A DNA stretch of 47,868 nucleotides, taken from contig JAHFQX010000003.1 of the NCBI GenBank assembly GCA_023259135.1, positions 35,257 through 83,124 of the forward strand. The letters run 5' to 3'. The notes beneath the pieces were generated by a model. The model saw only the letters and a program-made list of their open reading frames with translations. It had not been told where the DNA came from and searched no databases. This document shows positions 26,102 to 34,711 of this stretch, piece after piece (the first letter of the stretch is position 1; every line of letters starts with the position of its first letter). Both the position numbers and the translations under genes were made by a program. The DNA comes from Betaproteobacteria bacterium. Its GTDB lineage: Bacteria; Pseudomonadota; Gammaproteobacteria; Burkholderiales; JAHFQX01.

Positions 26102-27118
26102 ATGGCAAGTATAAAGCAAAACCTCGCCCCCCCATCCTTGCCCAACTTCCGCAATTTGGGGGTGCAACTGCGGATTCTGGTGCTGGCCAACCTGGCCCTG
26201 GCGGCGGCAGCTTTCGCCAAATCCTCCGGCTATGCCGATGGGTGGCAGACCCTCGCGGCGGATTCCATGCTGGCCCAGCCCGTCATCATCGCAAGCCTGC
26301 TGTTGCTGGCGGCCGTCAATCCGGTGTTCTCCCGGCTGCCCTATGCCGCTGGGGCGATCTTGGTGCTGCTGCTGGAATTGGGGCTGACCGGCGCCCTGTA
26401 TCAACTCACGCGGGGACCCTGGGCCGACGCAACGATGGGGCCGGAGCGGCCGCTGATCTTCGCCGCCGCGGTGACCCTGCTGGCCCTGGGCTATTTCCAC
26501 CTGCGCATCCGCGCCCTGTCCCCCGCGGTGTCGGAAGCCCGGTTGCAAGCCTTGCAGACCCGAATCCGGCCTCACTTTCTGTTCAACAGCCTGAACGCGG
26601 TGCTGAGCCTGATCCGCAGCGATCCGAAGCGGGCCGAGGCGGCCTTGGAAGACTTGGCCGACTTGTTCCGGGCACTGATGGCCGATCACCGCAAGCTGGT
26701 GCCGCTTGCCCAGGAAGTGGAATTGTGCCGGCGCTATCTCGATCTGGAGCAGTTGCGCCTGGGGGAGCGGCTGCAAGTGGAATGGCATTTGGAGTCCATG
26801 CCCGAGGACGCCCTCATCCCGCCCCTGGTGCTCCAGCCCCTTATCGAAAATGCCGTCTATCACGGCGTGGAGCCGAGCCTGGAGCCCGGTGTGATCCGCA
26901 TCGAGATCCGCCTCTCGGGCAAGCAAATCAAGGCGACGCTGCGCAATCCCTATCACGGGGAAAACCGCCACCCGGCGGGCAACCGAATGGCGCTGGACAA
27001 CATCCGGGAGCGCTTGAGCCTGCATTTCGACGCCGAGGCGTCGCTGCGGACCGCGGTGCATGACGGGGGCTACGAAGTTCGTATCGTTTTGCCCTACCCG
27101 ACCCGGGAGGTGGCGTGA
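26102..27118 (+). CDS. LytS/AlgZ-type sensor histidine kinase
   Basis: The 338-residue protein has four N-terminal membrane helices (for example [47 protein letters not shown] and [15 protein letters not shown]). The phosphoacceptor box is [17 protein letters not shown], and the ATP-binding N-box is [17 protein letters not shown]. This is the His_kinase/LytS layout of AlgZ. The ligand is unknown. It starts only 23 bp from the divergent argH start, so the promoters must overlap coding DNA. Its stop overlaps the response-regulator GTG (GTGA). The gene symbol algZ would fit by synteny but the regulon is not known here. Confidence 0.88.
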   Translation: MASIKQNLAPPSLPNFRNLGVQLRILVLANLALAAAAFAKSSGYADGWQTLAADSMLAQPVIIASLLLLAAVNPVFSRLPYAAGAILVLLLELGLTGALYQLTRGPWADATMGPERPLIFAAAVTLLALGYFHLRIRALSPAVSEARLQALQTRIRPHFLFNSLNAVLSLIRSDPKRAEAALEDLADLFRALMADHRKLVPLAQEVELCRRYLDLEQLRLGERLQVEWHLESMPEDALIPPLVLQPLIENAVYHGVEPSLEPGVIRIEIRLSGKQIKATLRNPYHGENRHPAGNRMALDNIRERLSLHFDAEASLRTAVHDGGYEVRIVLPYPTREVA

Positions 27119-27927
27119 GAGTCCACGGCCCCTTGCGGGTGGCCATCGTCGACGACGAGGCGCCGGCCCGCCGCCGGCTGCGGGAACTGCTGGAGGATTG
27201 CGCCGCGCAACTGCCGCTGGAAATCGTCGGGGAAGCCGATAACGGCCGGGCCGGAGTGGATTTGCTGGGCCGTTGTCCGGCCGATGTGGCGCTGCTGGAC
27301 GTGCGCATGCCGGGCATGGACGGCATCGAAGTGGCGCGGCATCTCGGCCGGTTGCCCCAGCCTCCGGCAGTGATCTTCGTCACCGCCTTCGATGCCTACG
27401 CTATCCAGGCTTTCGAAGTGCATGCCGTGGATTACCTGCTCAAGCCGGTGCGGCTGGCCCGCCTCAAGGAGGCGCTGCAACGGACCCATCCGGCGAAGCC
27501 GGAAATTCTGCGGGAAATCGCCCCTGCTCCCAACGGCTATCTGAGCATCCAGGAAAAAGGCCGGGTGCGGCTGATCGCCATCGAGGAGGTGATCTACCTC
27601 AAGGCCGAATTGAAATACATCACGGTACGCACTCGGGAGCGGGAATATCTGCTGGAGGATTCGCTGGCGGCGCTGGAGCAGGAATACGGCTCCCGCTTCC
27701 TGCGGGTGCACCGCAACTGCCTGGTGGCGCGGGACTGGATTCGGGGTTTCGAGAAACAAGCCGGGCCGGGCAATGAATCCCTGGCCCAGAAACAATGGCC
27801 ACTAAAGGGCCACCAGAATCGGTCACCCGACTGGGTGGTGGTGCTCAAGGAGATCGAGGAGAGATTGCCGGTCAGCCGCCGGCAACAGCATCTGATACGC
27901 AACACCGATTGGCTGGGCCCCGTTTGA
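27115..27927 (+). CDS. LytTR-type response regulator, AlgR-like
   Basis: The 270-residue product has a receiver domain (RVAIVDDEAPARRRLRELLE; phospho-Asp in VALLDVRMPGMDG; FVTAFDAYAIQAFEVHAVDY; Lys in LLKPVRL). A C-terminal LytTR DNA-binding domain follows (VIYLKAELKYITVRTREREY, RFLRVHRNCLVARDWI, EERLPVSRRQQ). It is translated from a GTG overlapping the kinase stop. Between RGFEK and WVVVLKEIEERLPVSRR there is an extra segment of about 26 residues (including QWPLKGHQNRSPD). It coincides with a dispersed DNA repeat, so the LytTR domain may be disturbed. Hence AlgR-like, functionality uncertain. Confidence 0.87.
   Translation: MRVHGPLRVAIVDDEAPARRRLRELLEDCAAQLPLEIVGEADNGRAGVDLLGRCPADVALLDVRMPGMDGIEVARHLGRLPQPPAVIFVTAFDAYAIQAFEVHAVDYLLKPVRLARLKEALQRTHPAKPEILREIAPAPNGYLSIQEKGRVRLIAIEEVIYLKAELKYITVRTREREYLLEDSLAALEQEYGSRFLRVHRNCLVARDWIRGFEKQAGPGNESLAQKQWPLKGHQNRSPDWVVVLKEIEERLPVSRRQQHLIRNTDWLGPV
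27785..27831 (+). repeat. short dispersed repeat, copy 2 (inside the AlgR-like gene)
   Basis: Starts CCCAG, contains GGCCACTAAA, and ends GTCACC plus a few bases; it resembles 22780-22816. It keeps the reading frame open and encodes the extra segment in the LytTR domain. No function known. Confidence 0.5.
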
Positions 27928-28000
27928 ACCATGACCGAATCGAATTGTTGGGCCCCTCGGTCCGGTGTATCTTTCTTCCTCTCCAAACCGGGTTTGCCTT

Positions 28001-29920
28001 GTGAATAAATTGTCATTTCGGTATTGGGTCGCCACGGCCCTGCTGTTGCTCTCCCCCACCGCTTTTCCAGGCCAGGACGAGGATCTGCTGGCGGCTCGGG
28101 AGGCTGTCCGGACCGGCAACCGGACGGAGCTCGATGTCCATGCGGCACGGCTTGCCGGCCATCCGCTGGAATCCTACGCCATCTATTGGCAGTTGCGCTT
28201 GCGTTTGAAGGAAGCCGACCCGGAAACGATCCGGGGATTCCTGACCCGCTACCCGGACACTTATCTCGCCGATCGGCTGCGGGGGGAATGGCTCAAGGAA
28301 TTGGCCCATCAGCAGCGCTGGGATCTATTCTCCCAGGAATACCGCAAGACCGCCGAGGAAGATACCGAACTGGCCTGCCATGCCTTGCAGGCTCGGCTGC
28401 GAGCCGGCGAGCCGGCGGTTTTGGAACAGGCCCGGCCGTTGTGGTTCACCGCCAGGGAGCTGCCGGAAAGTTGCAAACCCCTGATGCAGGCCCTGCTGGC
28501 CCGTGGCTCGCTGCGCACCGAGGACGTGTGGGCCCGCTGGCGGCTCGCCGCGGAAGCCGGCCAACTGACCGTGGCCAAGCAAGTGGCCGAGGCTTTGCCG
28601 CCGGGCCAAGCCCCTGCTTCGGGATCCATGGACCGCTTGGCGGAAAATCCGGAGCGCTACCTGCATCAAGGCGTCCTCGAGCTCCACTCCCGGGCCGGCC
28701 GGGAATTGCTGATTCTGGCCGTCCAGCGCTTGGCGCGAAGCAATGCGGTAGCGGCGGCGCGTTATTGGAGCAAGGCAGGCGGGCGGCTCTCCGCGGAGGA
28801 GCGGCGCCACGGTTGGGGCCTCATCGCCTATCACGGGGCGCTGCAGCAGCATCCGGAGGCTCTCGAGTGGTTTCGCGAGGCCGGCGATCAGCTCAACGAC
28901 CGGCAACTGGGTTGGAAAGTCCGGGCGGCGTTGCGAGCCGGGAACTGGAAAGAGGTGCTTGCGGCAGTGGAGGCCCTATCGGAGCGGGAGGCCAAGGAGC
29001 CCACCTGGCGCTATTGGAAAGCCCGCGCCCTGAAAGCGGAAGGCCGCCTCGTCGAGGCGAATGCGCTGCTGGCTCCCTTGTCCGCGGAAAATCATTTCTA
29101 CGGGCAATTGGCCAGCGAGGAATTGGGGCGCGTCGTGAGCGCCGCCTCCCCTGCGCCGGCCAACGACGCGGAAGCCGTGCAGCGGATGTTCGAAGTACCG
29201 GCAATCCAACGGGCCCTGGCCCTTTACCGGCTCAATCTGCGCTTTGAAGGAGGCCGCGAGTGGGCGTGGGCCACCCGCAACGCTTCCGACCGGGAACTGT
29301 TGGCCGCGGCGGAAGTGGCCAGCCGCCACGGCCTTTACGATAGGGCCATCGCCACCGCCAACCGGACCCTGCAACTTCATGATTTCGGCCTGCGGTTTCC
29401 CACCCCATTCCGAGAGGCGGTGCGGGAAACCGCCCGGCAATTCGATCTCGACGAAGCCTGGCTGTATGGCTTGATCCACCAGGAAAGCCGCTTCGTCCCC
29501 ACGATCCGCTCCAGGGCGGGCGCCGCCGGTTTGATGCAACTCATGCCGGCCACCGCGAAGTGGGTCTCGAAACGCATCGGGTGGACCGATTATCGCCCCT
29601 CGCTGTTGGACGAGTACCAGAGCAATCTCGCCCTGGGGGGCTACTATCTTAAATATGTGCTGGAAATTTTGGACCGGCAGCCGGTGCCGGCCTCGGCGGC
29701 CTACAACGCCGGGCCGGGCCGGGCGCGTCGCTGGCTGGGCGACAGCAACATGGAAGGAGCGATCTACGCGGAGACCATTCCCATCACCGAGACCCGGGAC
29801 TATGTGAAACGGGTCATGAGCAATGCCACCTATTACGCCGTCCAGTTCGGCTCCCGGATTGCGTCGCTGAAGGAACGGCTGGGGGTGATTCCCGCTCGGG
29901 ATGCGACAAAGGAGGAGTAG
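28001..29920 (+). CDS. slt: soluble lytic murein transglycosylase (Slt family)
   Basis: This periplasmic enzyme cleaves peptidoglycan glycan strands to 1,6-anhydromuropeptides. From the GTG at 28001 the protein (639 residues) has a signal peptide (NKLSFRYWVATALLLLSP, cleavage near AFPGQ). A long alpha-superhelical U/L region follows, then the C-terminal catalytic domain with GLIHQESRFVPTIRSRAGAA (catalytic Glu), GLMQLMPATAKWV and ASAAYNAGPGRARRWL. A GTG at 27965 is an alternative start but would extend the signal peptide unusually. The next gene starts 7 bp after the stop. Confidence 0.92.
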   Translation: MNKLSFRYWVATALLLLSPTAFPGQDEDLLAAREAVRTGNRTELDVHAARLAGHPLESYAIYWQLRLRLKEADPETIRGFLTRYPDTYLADRLRGEWLKELAHQQRWDLFSQEYRKTAEEDTELACHALQARLRAGEPAVLEQARPLWFTARELPESCKPLMQALLARGSLRTEDVWARWRLAAEAGQLTVAKQVAEALPPGQAPASGSMDRLAENPERYLHQGVLELHSRAGRELLILAVQRLARSNAVAAARYWSKAGGRLSAEERRHGWGLIAYHGALQQHPEALEWFREAGDQLNDRQLGWKVRAALRAGNWKEVLAAVEALSEREAKEPTWRYWKARALKAEGRLVEANALLAPLSAENHFYGQLASEELGRVVSAASPAPANDAEAVQRMFEVPAIQRALALYRLNLRFEGGREWAWATRNASDRELLAAAEVASRHGLYDRAIATANRTLQLHDFGLRFPTPFREAVRETARQFDLDEAWLYGLIHQESRFVPTIRSRAGAAGLMQLMPATAKWVSKRIGWTDYRPSLLDEYQSNLALGGYYLKYVLEILDRQPVPASAAYNAGPGRARRWLGDSNMEGAIYAETIPITETRDYVKRVMSNATYYAVQFGSRIASLKERLGVIPARDATKEE

Positions 29921-29927
29921 CCAAGAT

Positions 29928-30860
29928 ATGCAAATTCGAAACGTCTGCGTCCTGGGAGGGACGGGTTTTGTCGGAAGGCATGTGGTGCGCCGGTTGGCCG
30001 AGCGGGGCATCCAGGTGCGGGTGCCGACCCGGCGCCGGGAGCGAAGCAAGGAGCTGCTGGTGCTGCCCACCGCGGATGTGGTGGAAGGGCATGTCCACGA
30101 CCCGGCCCAACTTGCCGAAATGTTGCGGGGCATGGATGCGGTCATCAATCTGGTGGGCATACTCCACGAAAGCCGGAGCGCAAGTTTCCAGGAAGTTCAT
30201 GCCGAGTTGCCGAAAAAGGTGGCCGAAGCCTGCGTGGCCCAAGGCATCCGCCGGCTGGTCCACATGAGCGCCCTGCGCGCCGCCCCGGATGCGCCCAGCG
30301 CCTATCTGCGCTCCAAGGGGCGGGGCGAAGCCGCGGTGAAACAAGCCGATGGGCTTTCCACCGTGTTCCGCCCCTCGGTGATCTTCGGGCCGGGGGACCG
30401 TTTTCTGAATACCTTCTCCGCCTTGCAGCGGCGGCTGCCGGTCATGCTGTTGGCCTGCCCCCAAGCTCGCTTCCAGCCGGTGTTCGTGGAAGACGTAGCG
30501 CGGTCCATGGTGGACTGCCTGGAGAATCCGGCAACCTTCGGTCAAGCTTACGAGCTATGCGGTCCCAGGGTTTACACGCTGCGGGAGTTGGTGGCCTTCG
30601 CCGGCCGCATGGGGGGCCACCCCCGCCCCATCATCGGGCTCAATGATCGCCTGTCCCGGCTCCAGGCCCGCTGCCTGGAATGGCTGCCGATCAAGCTGCT
30701 GACCCGGGACAACCTTCTGTCCATGCAAGTGGACAGCGTATGCTCCTGCGCTTTTCCGTTCCCCTTCGCCCCCACTCCCCTGGAAGCCGCCGCCGGCTAT
30801 CTGCGGAACGCCGGCCCGCCAACGGGCTACTCCCGCTACCGGCCAAGGGCCGGGCGCTGA
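29928..30860 (+). CDS. NDUFA9-like NAD(P)-dependent epimerase/dehydratase
   Basis: The 310-residue protein starts MQIRNVCVLGGTGFVGRHVV (Rossmann GxxGxxG) after an SD GGAGGAG. It has DAVINLVGILHES, RRLVHMSALRAA, AYLRSKGRGEAAV (YxxxK) and FRPSVIFGPGDRFLN, a pattern of the complex I NDUFA9-type extended SDR group. Bacterial members are of uncertain function; quinone- or sugar-related roles have been suggested for relatives. Its place between slt and cca is a betaproteobacterial arrangement and suggests cotranscription. Confidence 0.85.
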   Translation: MQIRNVCVLGGTGFVGRHVVRRLAERGIQVRVPTRRRERSKELLVLPTADVVEGHVHDPAQLAEMLRGMDAVINLVGILHESRSASFQEVHAELPKKVAEACVAQGIRRLVHMSALRAAPDAPSAYLRSKGRGEAAVKQADGLSTVFRPSVIFGPGDRFLNTFSALQRRLPVMLLACPQARFQPVFVEDVARSMVDCLENPATFGQAYELCGPRVYTLRELVAFAGRMGGHPRPIIGLNDRLSRLQARCLEWLPIKLLTRDNLLSMQVDSVCSCAFPFPFAPTPLEAAAGYLRNAGPPTGYSRYRPRAGR

Positions 30861-30874
30861 CCCGATAAGCGGAC

Positions 30875-32137
30875 ATGGCGCGGGACAAGACTACCGGCCT
30901 GCGGATTTACTCCGTCGGCGGAGCCGTGCGGGACGCCTTGCTGGGGCTGCCGGTGCAGGATCGGGATTACGTGGTGGTGGGCAGCTCGCCGGAAGACCTG
31001 GTGCGGCTGGGCTTTCGGCCGGTGGGCAAGGACTTCCCGGTCTTTCTGCACCCCGAGACCCATGAGGAATACGCCTTGGCCCGCACCGAACGCAAGGTAT
31101 CCCAAGGCTATAAAGGTTTTCAAATCCAAGCCGACCGGAACGTCACCCTGCAGGAAGATCTGGCCCGCCGGGACCTCACCATCAATGCCATCGCCCAGGA
31201 TGAGCATGGCAACATCATCGACCCTTTCGGCGGGGTCGGCGACTTGGAGGCCGGGATCCTGCGCCACGTGAGCCCGGCGTTTCCGGAAGATCCGGTACGG
31301 GTGCTGCGGGTGGCGCGCTTCACCGCCCGCTTCGGTTTCCGGATCGCTCCGGAAACCCTGGAGCTGATGCGGGAGATGGTGCACAACGGCGAGGTGGAGG
31401 CCTTGGTGCCGGAGCGGGTGTGGCAGGAATTGGCCCGGGGGCTGATGGAGCACAAGCCTTCCCGGATGTTCTACGCCCTGCGGGAATGCGGCGCCCTGGG
31501 GCGCATCCTGCCGGAGCTGGATGTCCTGTTCGGGGTGCCCCAGCCCCCCGAGCACCACCCGGAGGGGGACACCGGGCTGCACGTCATGCTGGTGGTGGAC
31601 CACGCCGCCCAACGAAATGACTCCCTGCCGGTGCGGTTCGCCGCCCTGCTCCACGATCTGGGCAAGGGCACCACGCCTCCCGAGCAGTGGCCGCACCATC
31701 CCGGCCACGAGGAACGGAGCGTGGTTCTGGTGAAGGATTTATGCGAGAGAATCCGCGCCCCCAACGAATGCCGGGATCTAGCGGTGCTGGCGGCGCGGCA
31801 TCACGGCAACGCCCATCGGGCCCTGGAGTTGCGGCCCGGCACCCTGGTGCGGCTGTTGGAAACAGTGGACGCCTTTCGCAAGCCGGAACGCTTCGAGGCG
31901 CTGCTGGCGGCTTGCGCCTGCGACTTCCACGGCCGGCCCGGGTATGCGTCGCGGCCCTATCCCCAAGCCGAACGTCTGCGCCGGGCTTTCGCCGCGGCCC
32001 GCCAAGTGGACGCCGGGGCCATCGCCCGGCAGTGCGCCTCGGCGGCGGAGATCCGCGAGCGCCTGCACACGGCCCGCAGCCGTGCGGTGGCGAGCCTCAA
32101 CGAAGCCAGCGCTCTGGAATCCCCGGACTCCCCATAA
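30875..32137 (+). CDS. cca: CCA tRNA nucleotidyltransferase
   Basis: Adds or repairs the 3'-CCA end of tRNA. The 420-residue class II enzyme shows YSVGGAVRDALLGLPVQDRDYVVVG (GGxVRD and DxD metal-binding residues), EEYALARTERK, EDLARRDLTINAIA and PVRVLRVARFTARFGF. The C-terminal HD domain is present (AALLHDLGKGTTPPEQWPHH), as in multifunctional Cca with phosphatase/phosphodiesterase activity. It follows the epimerase gene by 14 bp. A short tandem repeat starts at its stop codon. Confidence 0.93.
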   Translation: MARDKTTGLRIYSVGGAVRDALLGLPVQDRDYVVVGSSPEDLVRLGFRPVGKDFPVFLHPETHEEYALARTERKVSQGYKGFQIQADRNVTLQEDLARRDLTINAIAQDEHGNIIDPFGGVGDLEAGILRHVSPAFPEDPVRVLRVARFTARFGFRIAPETLELMREMVHNGEVEALVPERVWQELARGLMEHKPSRMFYALRECGALGRILPELDVLFGVPQPPEHHPEGDTGLHVMLVVDHAAQRNDSLPVRFAALLHDLGKGTTPPEQWPHHPGHEERSVVLVKDLCERIRAPNECRDLAVLAARHHGNAHRALELRPGTLVRLLETVDAFRKPERFEALLAACACDFHGRPGYASRPYPQAERLRRAFAAARQVDAGAIARQCASAAEIRERLHTARSRAVASLNEASALESPDSP

Positions 32138-32172
32138 AAGGCAGTTAGCTAAAAGGCAGTTAGCGAACTGCC
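32135..32172. repeat. 15-bp tandem repeat ending in a hairpin
   Basis: TAAAAGGCAGTTAGC occurs twice back to back (32135-32149 and 32150-32164), beginning with the cca stop codon. The second copy is followed by GAACTGCC. GGCAGTT (32155-32161) and AACTGCC (32166-32172) form a 7-bp stem with an AGCG loop. Lying between convergent cca and thiolase genes, it could serve as a bidirectional terminator, though T-runs are poor. Confidence 0.5.
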
Positions 32173-32183
32173 AGCCCTTCGAT

Positions 32184-33368
32184 TCAGGCGCTTTTGTACA
32201 GCGTCACCACGCAAGCGCCGCCCAGACCCAGGTTGTGCTGCAGGGCGACCCGGGCGCCGGCCACTTGACGCTTGTCGGCTTGGCCCCGCAGTTGCTCCAC
32301 CAACTCGGTGCACTGGGCCAAGCCCGTGGCGCCCAAGGGGTGGCCCTTGGAAAGCAAGCCGCCGGACGGATTCACCACCACCTTGCCGCCGTAGGTGTTG
32401 TCGCCGTCGGCCACGAACTTGGCGCCGCCCCCCTCGGGGCACAATCCCAAAGCCTCGTAGGTGATGAGTTCGTTCTGGGCGAAGCAATCGTGCAACTCCA
32501 CCACGTCCACGTCTTTCGGGCCAATGCCGGCGGCTTCGTAAACCTCGTTGGCCGCCTTGCGGGCCATGTCGTAACCCACCACTCGCATCATGTCGTGGGA
32601 GGCGAAAGTGGAGGGAAGATCGGTGGCGATGGCTTGGGCCTCGATCCAGACGCGGGTGTCCAGGCCATGCCGCTTGGCGAAGGACTCGGAGCACACCACC
32701 GCCGCGGCCGCGCCGCAGGTGGGCGGACAGGCCATCAGCTTGGTCATGAGCCCCGGAAACACCACCGGGGCGTTGAGCACGTCTTCTTCGGTCACCACTT
32801 GACGGAATACCGCCATCGGGTTGTTGGCGGCATGGCGGCTCGCCTTGGCGCGGATCTTGGCGAAGGTATCGAGACCCGTGCCGTAGCGCTTCATGTGCTC
32901 CTGGCCCGCGCCGCCGAAATAGCGCAACGCCAGGGGAATTTCGCCGTGGCCCACCAATTCTTCGGTGGCCGCGTCGAAGCGCTCGAAGGGGCTGGAACGG
33001 TCGGTGAATTTGGCGCCAATGGCGCCAGCCTCCATCTGTTCGAAGCCCAGGGCCAGGGCGCAGTCCACGGCCCCGCCTTGCACCGCCTGGCGGGCCAGGA
33101 ACAGCGCCGTGGAGCCGGTGGAACAGTTGTTGTTGACATTGACCACCGGGATGCCGGTCATGCCGACTTCGTACAGCGCCCGCTGGCCACAGGTGGAATC
33201 GCCGTAGACGTAGCCGGCGTAAGCCTGCTGGATCTTGCCATAGTCCAGGCCAGCATTGGCTAAGGCTACTTGGGCCGCCCGAGCCCCCATGACGTAATAC
33301 GGCTCGCTCTTGCCGGGCTTGGTGAAGGGGATCATGCCGACCCCGGTAATATAGGCTTTAGTTGCCAT
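32184..33368 (-). CDS. thiolase family protein (SCP2/lipid-transfer type)
   Basis: The 394-residue protein has the catalytic Cys region VVNVNNNCSTGSTALFLARQ, VELHDCFAQNELITYEALG and the C-terminal NPSGGLLSKGHPLGATGLAQ with the active-site His. This is the SCP-x type thiolase pattern, which cleaves 3-oxoacyl-CoAs, often branched or sterol side-chain types in known members. The last gene of the catabolic array on the minus strand; an AGGAG precedes the ATG at 33368. Its substrate range here is inferred from context only. Confidence 0.88.
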   Translation of the reverse strand: MATKAYITGVGMIPFTKPGKSEPYYVMGARAAQVALANAGLDYGKIQQAYAGYVYGDSTCGQRALYEVGMTGIPVVNVNNNCSTGSTALFLARQAVQGGAVDCALALGFEQMEAGAIGAKFTDRSSPFERFDAATEELVGHGEIPLALRYFGGAGQEHMKRYGTGLDTFAKIRAKASRHAANNPMAVFRQVVTEEDVLNAPVVFPGLMTKLMACPPTCGAAAAVVCSESFAKRHGLDTRVWIEAQAIATDLPSTFASHDMMRVVGYDMARKAANEVYEAAGIGPKDVDVVELHDCFAQNELITYEALGLCPEGGGAKFVADGDNTYGGKVVVNPSGGLLSKGHPLGATGLAQCTELVEQLRGQADKRQVAGARVALQHNLGLGGACVVTLYKSA

Positions 33369-33412
33369 GGTCTACGCTCCTGATGGGTGATGAATAGAGG
33401 GGATGATCGGCT

Positions 33413-34651
33413 TCAATCGTATTTCCTGATGTCGTCAATGACCTTGCCGTCGTTGGGCAGCGAGCCCGGAGCGACGAATTTAACCTCGCCGCGCAGCTTG
33501 CAGACATCCCGCAGGGTGTGAATCACGGCCTCCGCCAGCGCGGCGGAACCGCCGCCTGCCACCTCGCTGTGCAAGGTCATCCGATCCTGGCCGGAAGCGT
33601 CCCGGTCCACCACCAGCCGCCCTTTGAGAATTCCCGCGTGGTGCTTGAGCACCTCCGCCACCTGGCTGGGATGCACGAACATGGCCTTGACCTTGGTGGT
33701 CTGGTTGGCCCGGCCCATCCAGCCCTTGATGCGAGTATGGGTGCGGCCGCAGGGGCTGGGGCCAGGCAACACGGCGGAAAGATCGCCGGTGGCGAAACGA
33801 ATCAAGGGGTACTCCGGCGTCAGGGTGGTCACCACGATTTCTCCGACCTCTCCCTCCGCCACCGGGTCTCCGGTGCCAGGACGCACCAACTCGACGATGA
33901 TGTCCTCGGCGAGGATCATGCCTTCCAGCGCCTCGGACTCATAGGCGATCACTCCCAGATCGGCGGTGGCGTAGCATTGAAATACCTGCACGCCTTTTTG
34001 CTTCAGCTCGGCCCGCAGGCTGGGCGGCAACGCCTCGGCTCCCACCAGGGCCTTGCTCATGAAGGAGATGTCCACCCCCATCTCACTGGCTTTTTCCAGG
34101 ATAATCTTCAGGAAAGACGGGGTCCCCACATAGCCATTGGGCCGTAGATCGGCGATGGTGCTCACCTGCAGTTCGGTCTGGCCAACACCCGCCGGGAAGA
34201 CCGCGCACCCCAGATCCCGGGCCGCCGAATCCACCAAAAGACCCGCCGGCGTAAAGTGGTAAGAAAAGGTGTTGTAAATCAATTCCCCGGAACGAAACCC
34301 CGCCGCATAAAGCGGCCGGACGAAACGGCCGTAGTCCTTGCGCCGTCCCTCGACTTCGTAGATGGGGCCGGGAGAACAGAACACTCGAGCGACTTGCCCG
34401 ACCGGAACCGCCAGCAAGCCGCCGAAGGGCCGGTTCTTTTTTTGCACCTCGATCAAATCTTCCTTGTAGGTCAGCGGCAGACGGGCCAGCGCCTCCCGGC
34501 TGCCGATCTCCTTGGCGGCGACGCCCTTCAAGAGATCCCGGAAATAGGGCGCGTTCTTTTGGGCATTCTCGATTTGCCCGGGTAGTTTGGCGAAGAGGTC
34601 CCGCTCGCGATCCGCGGGAGCCCGAGTTTCCAGTTGATCAAAATATTCCAT
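33413..34651 (-). CDS. phenylacetate-CoA ligase (PaaK)-like adenylate-forming protein
   Basis: The 412-residue protein aligns in architecture with PaaK: LPLTYKEDLIEVQKKN near residue 60, NTFSYHFTPAGLLVDSAARDLG, YVGTPSFLKIILEKASEMG, CYATADLGVIAYESEALEGM, and PEYPLIRFATGDLSAVLPGPSPCGRTHTRIKGWMGR. The phosphate loop, normally rich in Ser/Thr/Gly (TSGTTG-like), reads VFCSPGPIYEVEG here, which is unusual. It may activate an aromatic or other acid to its CoA ester, or have lost that activity. It is located between livK-type and thiolase genes. Confidence 0.85.
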   Translation of the reverse strand: MEYFDQLETRAPADRERDLFAKLPGQIENAQKNAPYFRDLLKGVAAKEIGSREALARLPLTYKEDLIEVQKKNRPFGGLLAVPVGQVARVFCSPGPIYEVEGRRKDYGRFVRPLYAAGFRSGELIYNTFSYHFTPAGLLVDSAARDLGCAVFPAGVGQTELQVSTIADLRPNGYVGTPSFLKIILEKASEMGVDISFMSKALVGAEALPPSLRAELKQKGVQVFQCYATADLGVIAYESEALEGMILAEDIIVELVRPGTGDPVAEGEVGEIVVTTLTPEYPLIRFATGDLSAVLPGPSPCGRTHTRIKGWMGRANQTTKVKAMFVHPSQVAEVLKHHAGILKGRLVVDRDASGQDRMTLHSEVAGGGSAALAEAVIHTLRDVCKLRGEVKFVAPGSLPNDGKVIDDIRKYD

Positions 34652-34711
34652 AACCCCCTCCTGCGATGATTTTCCCCAACAACCCCAAGGGACTCCGGAG
34701 CCCCGATTCCG

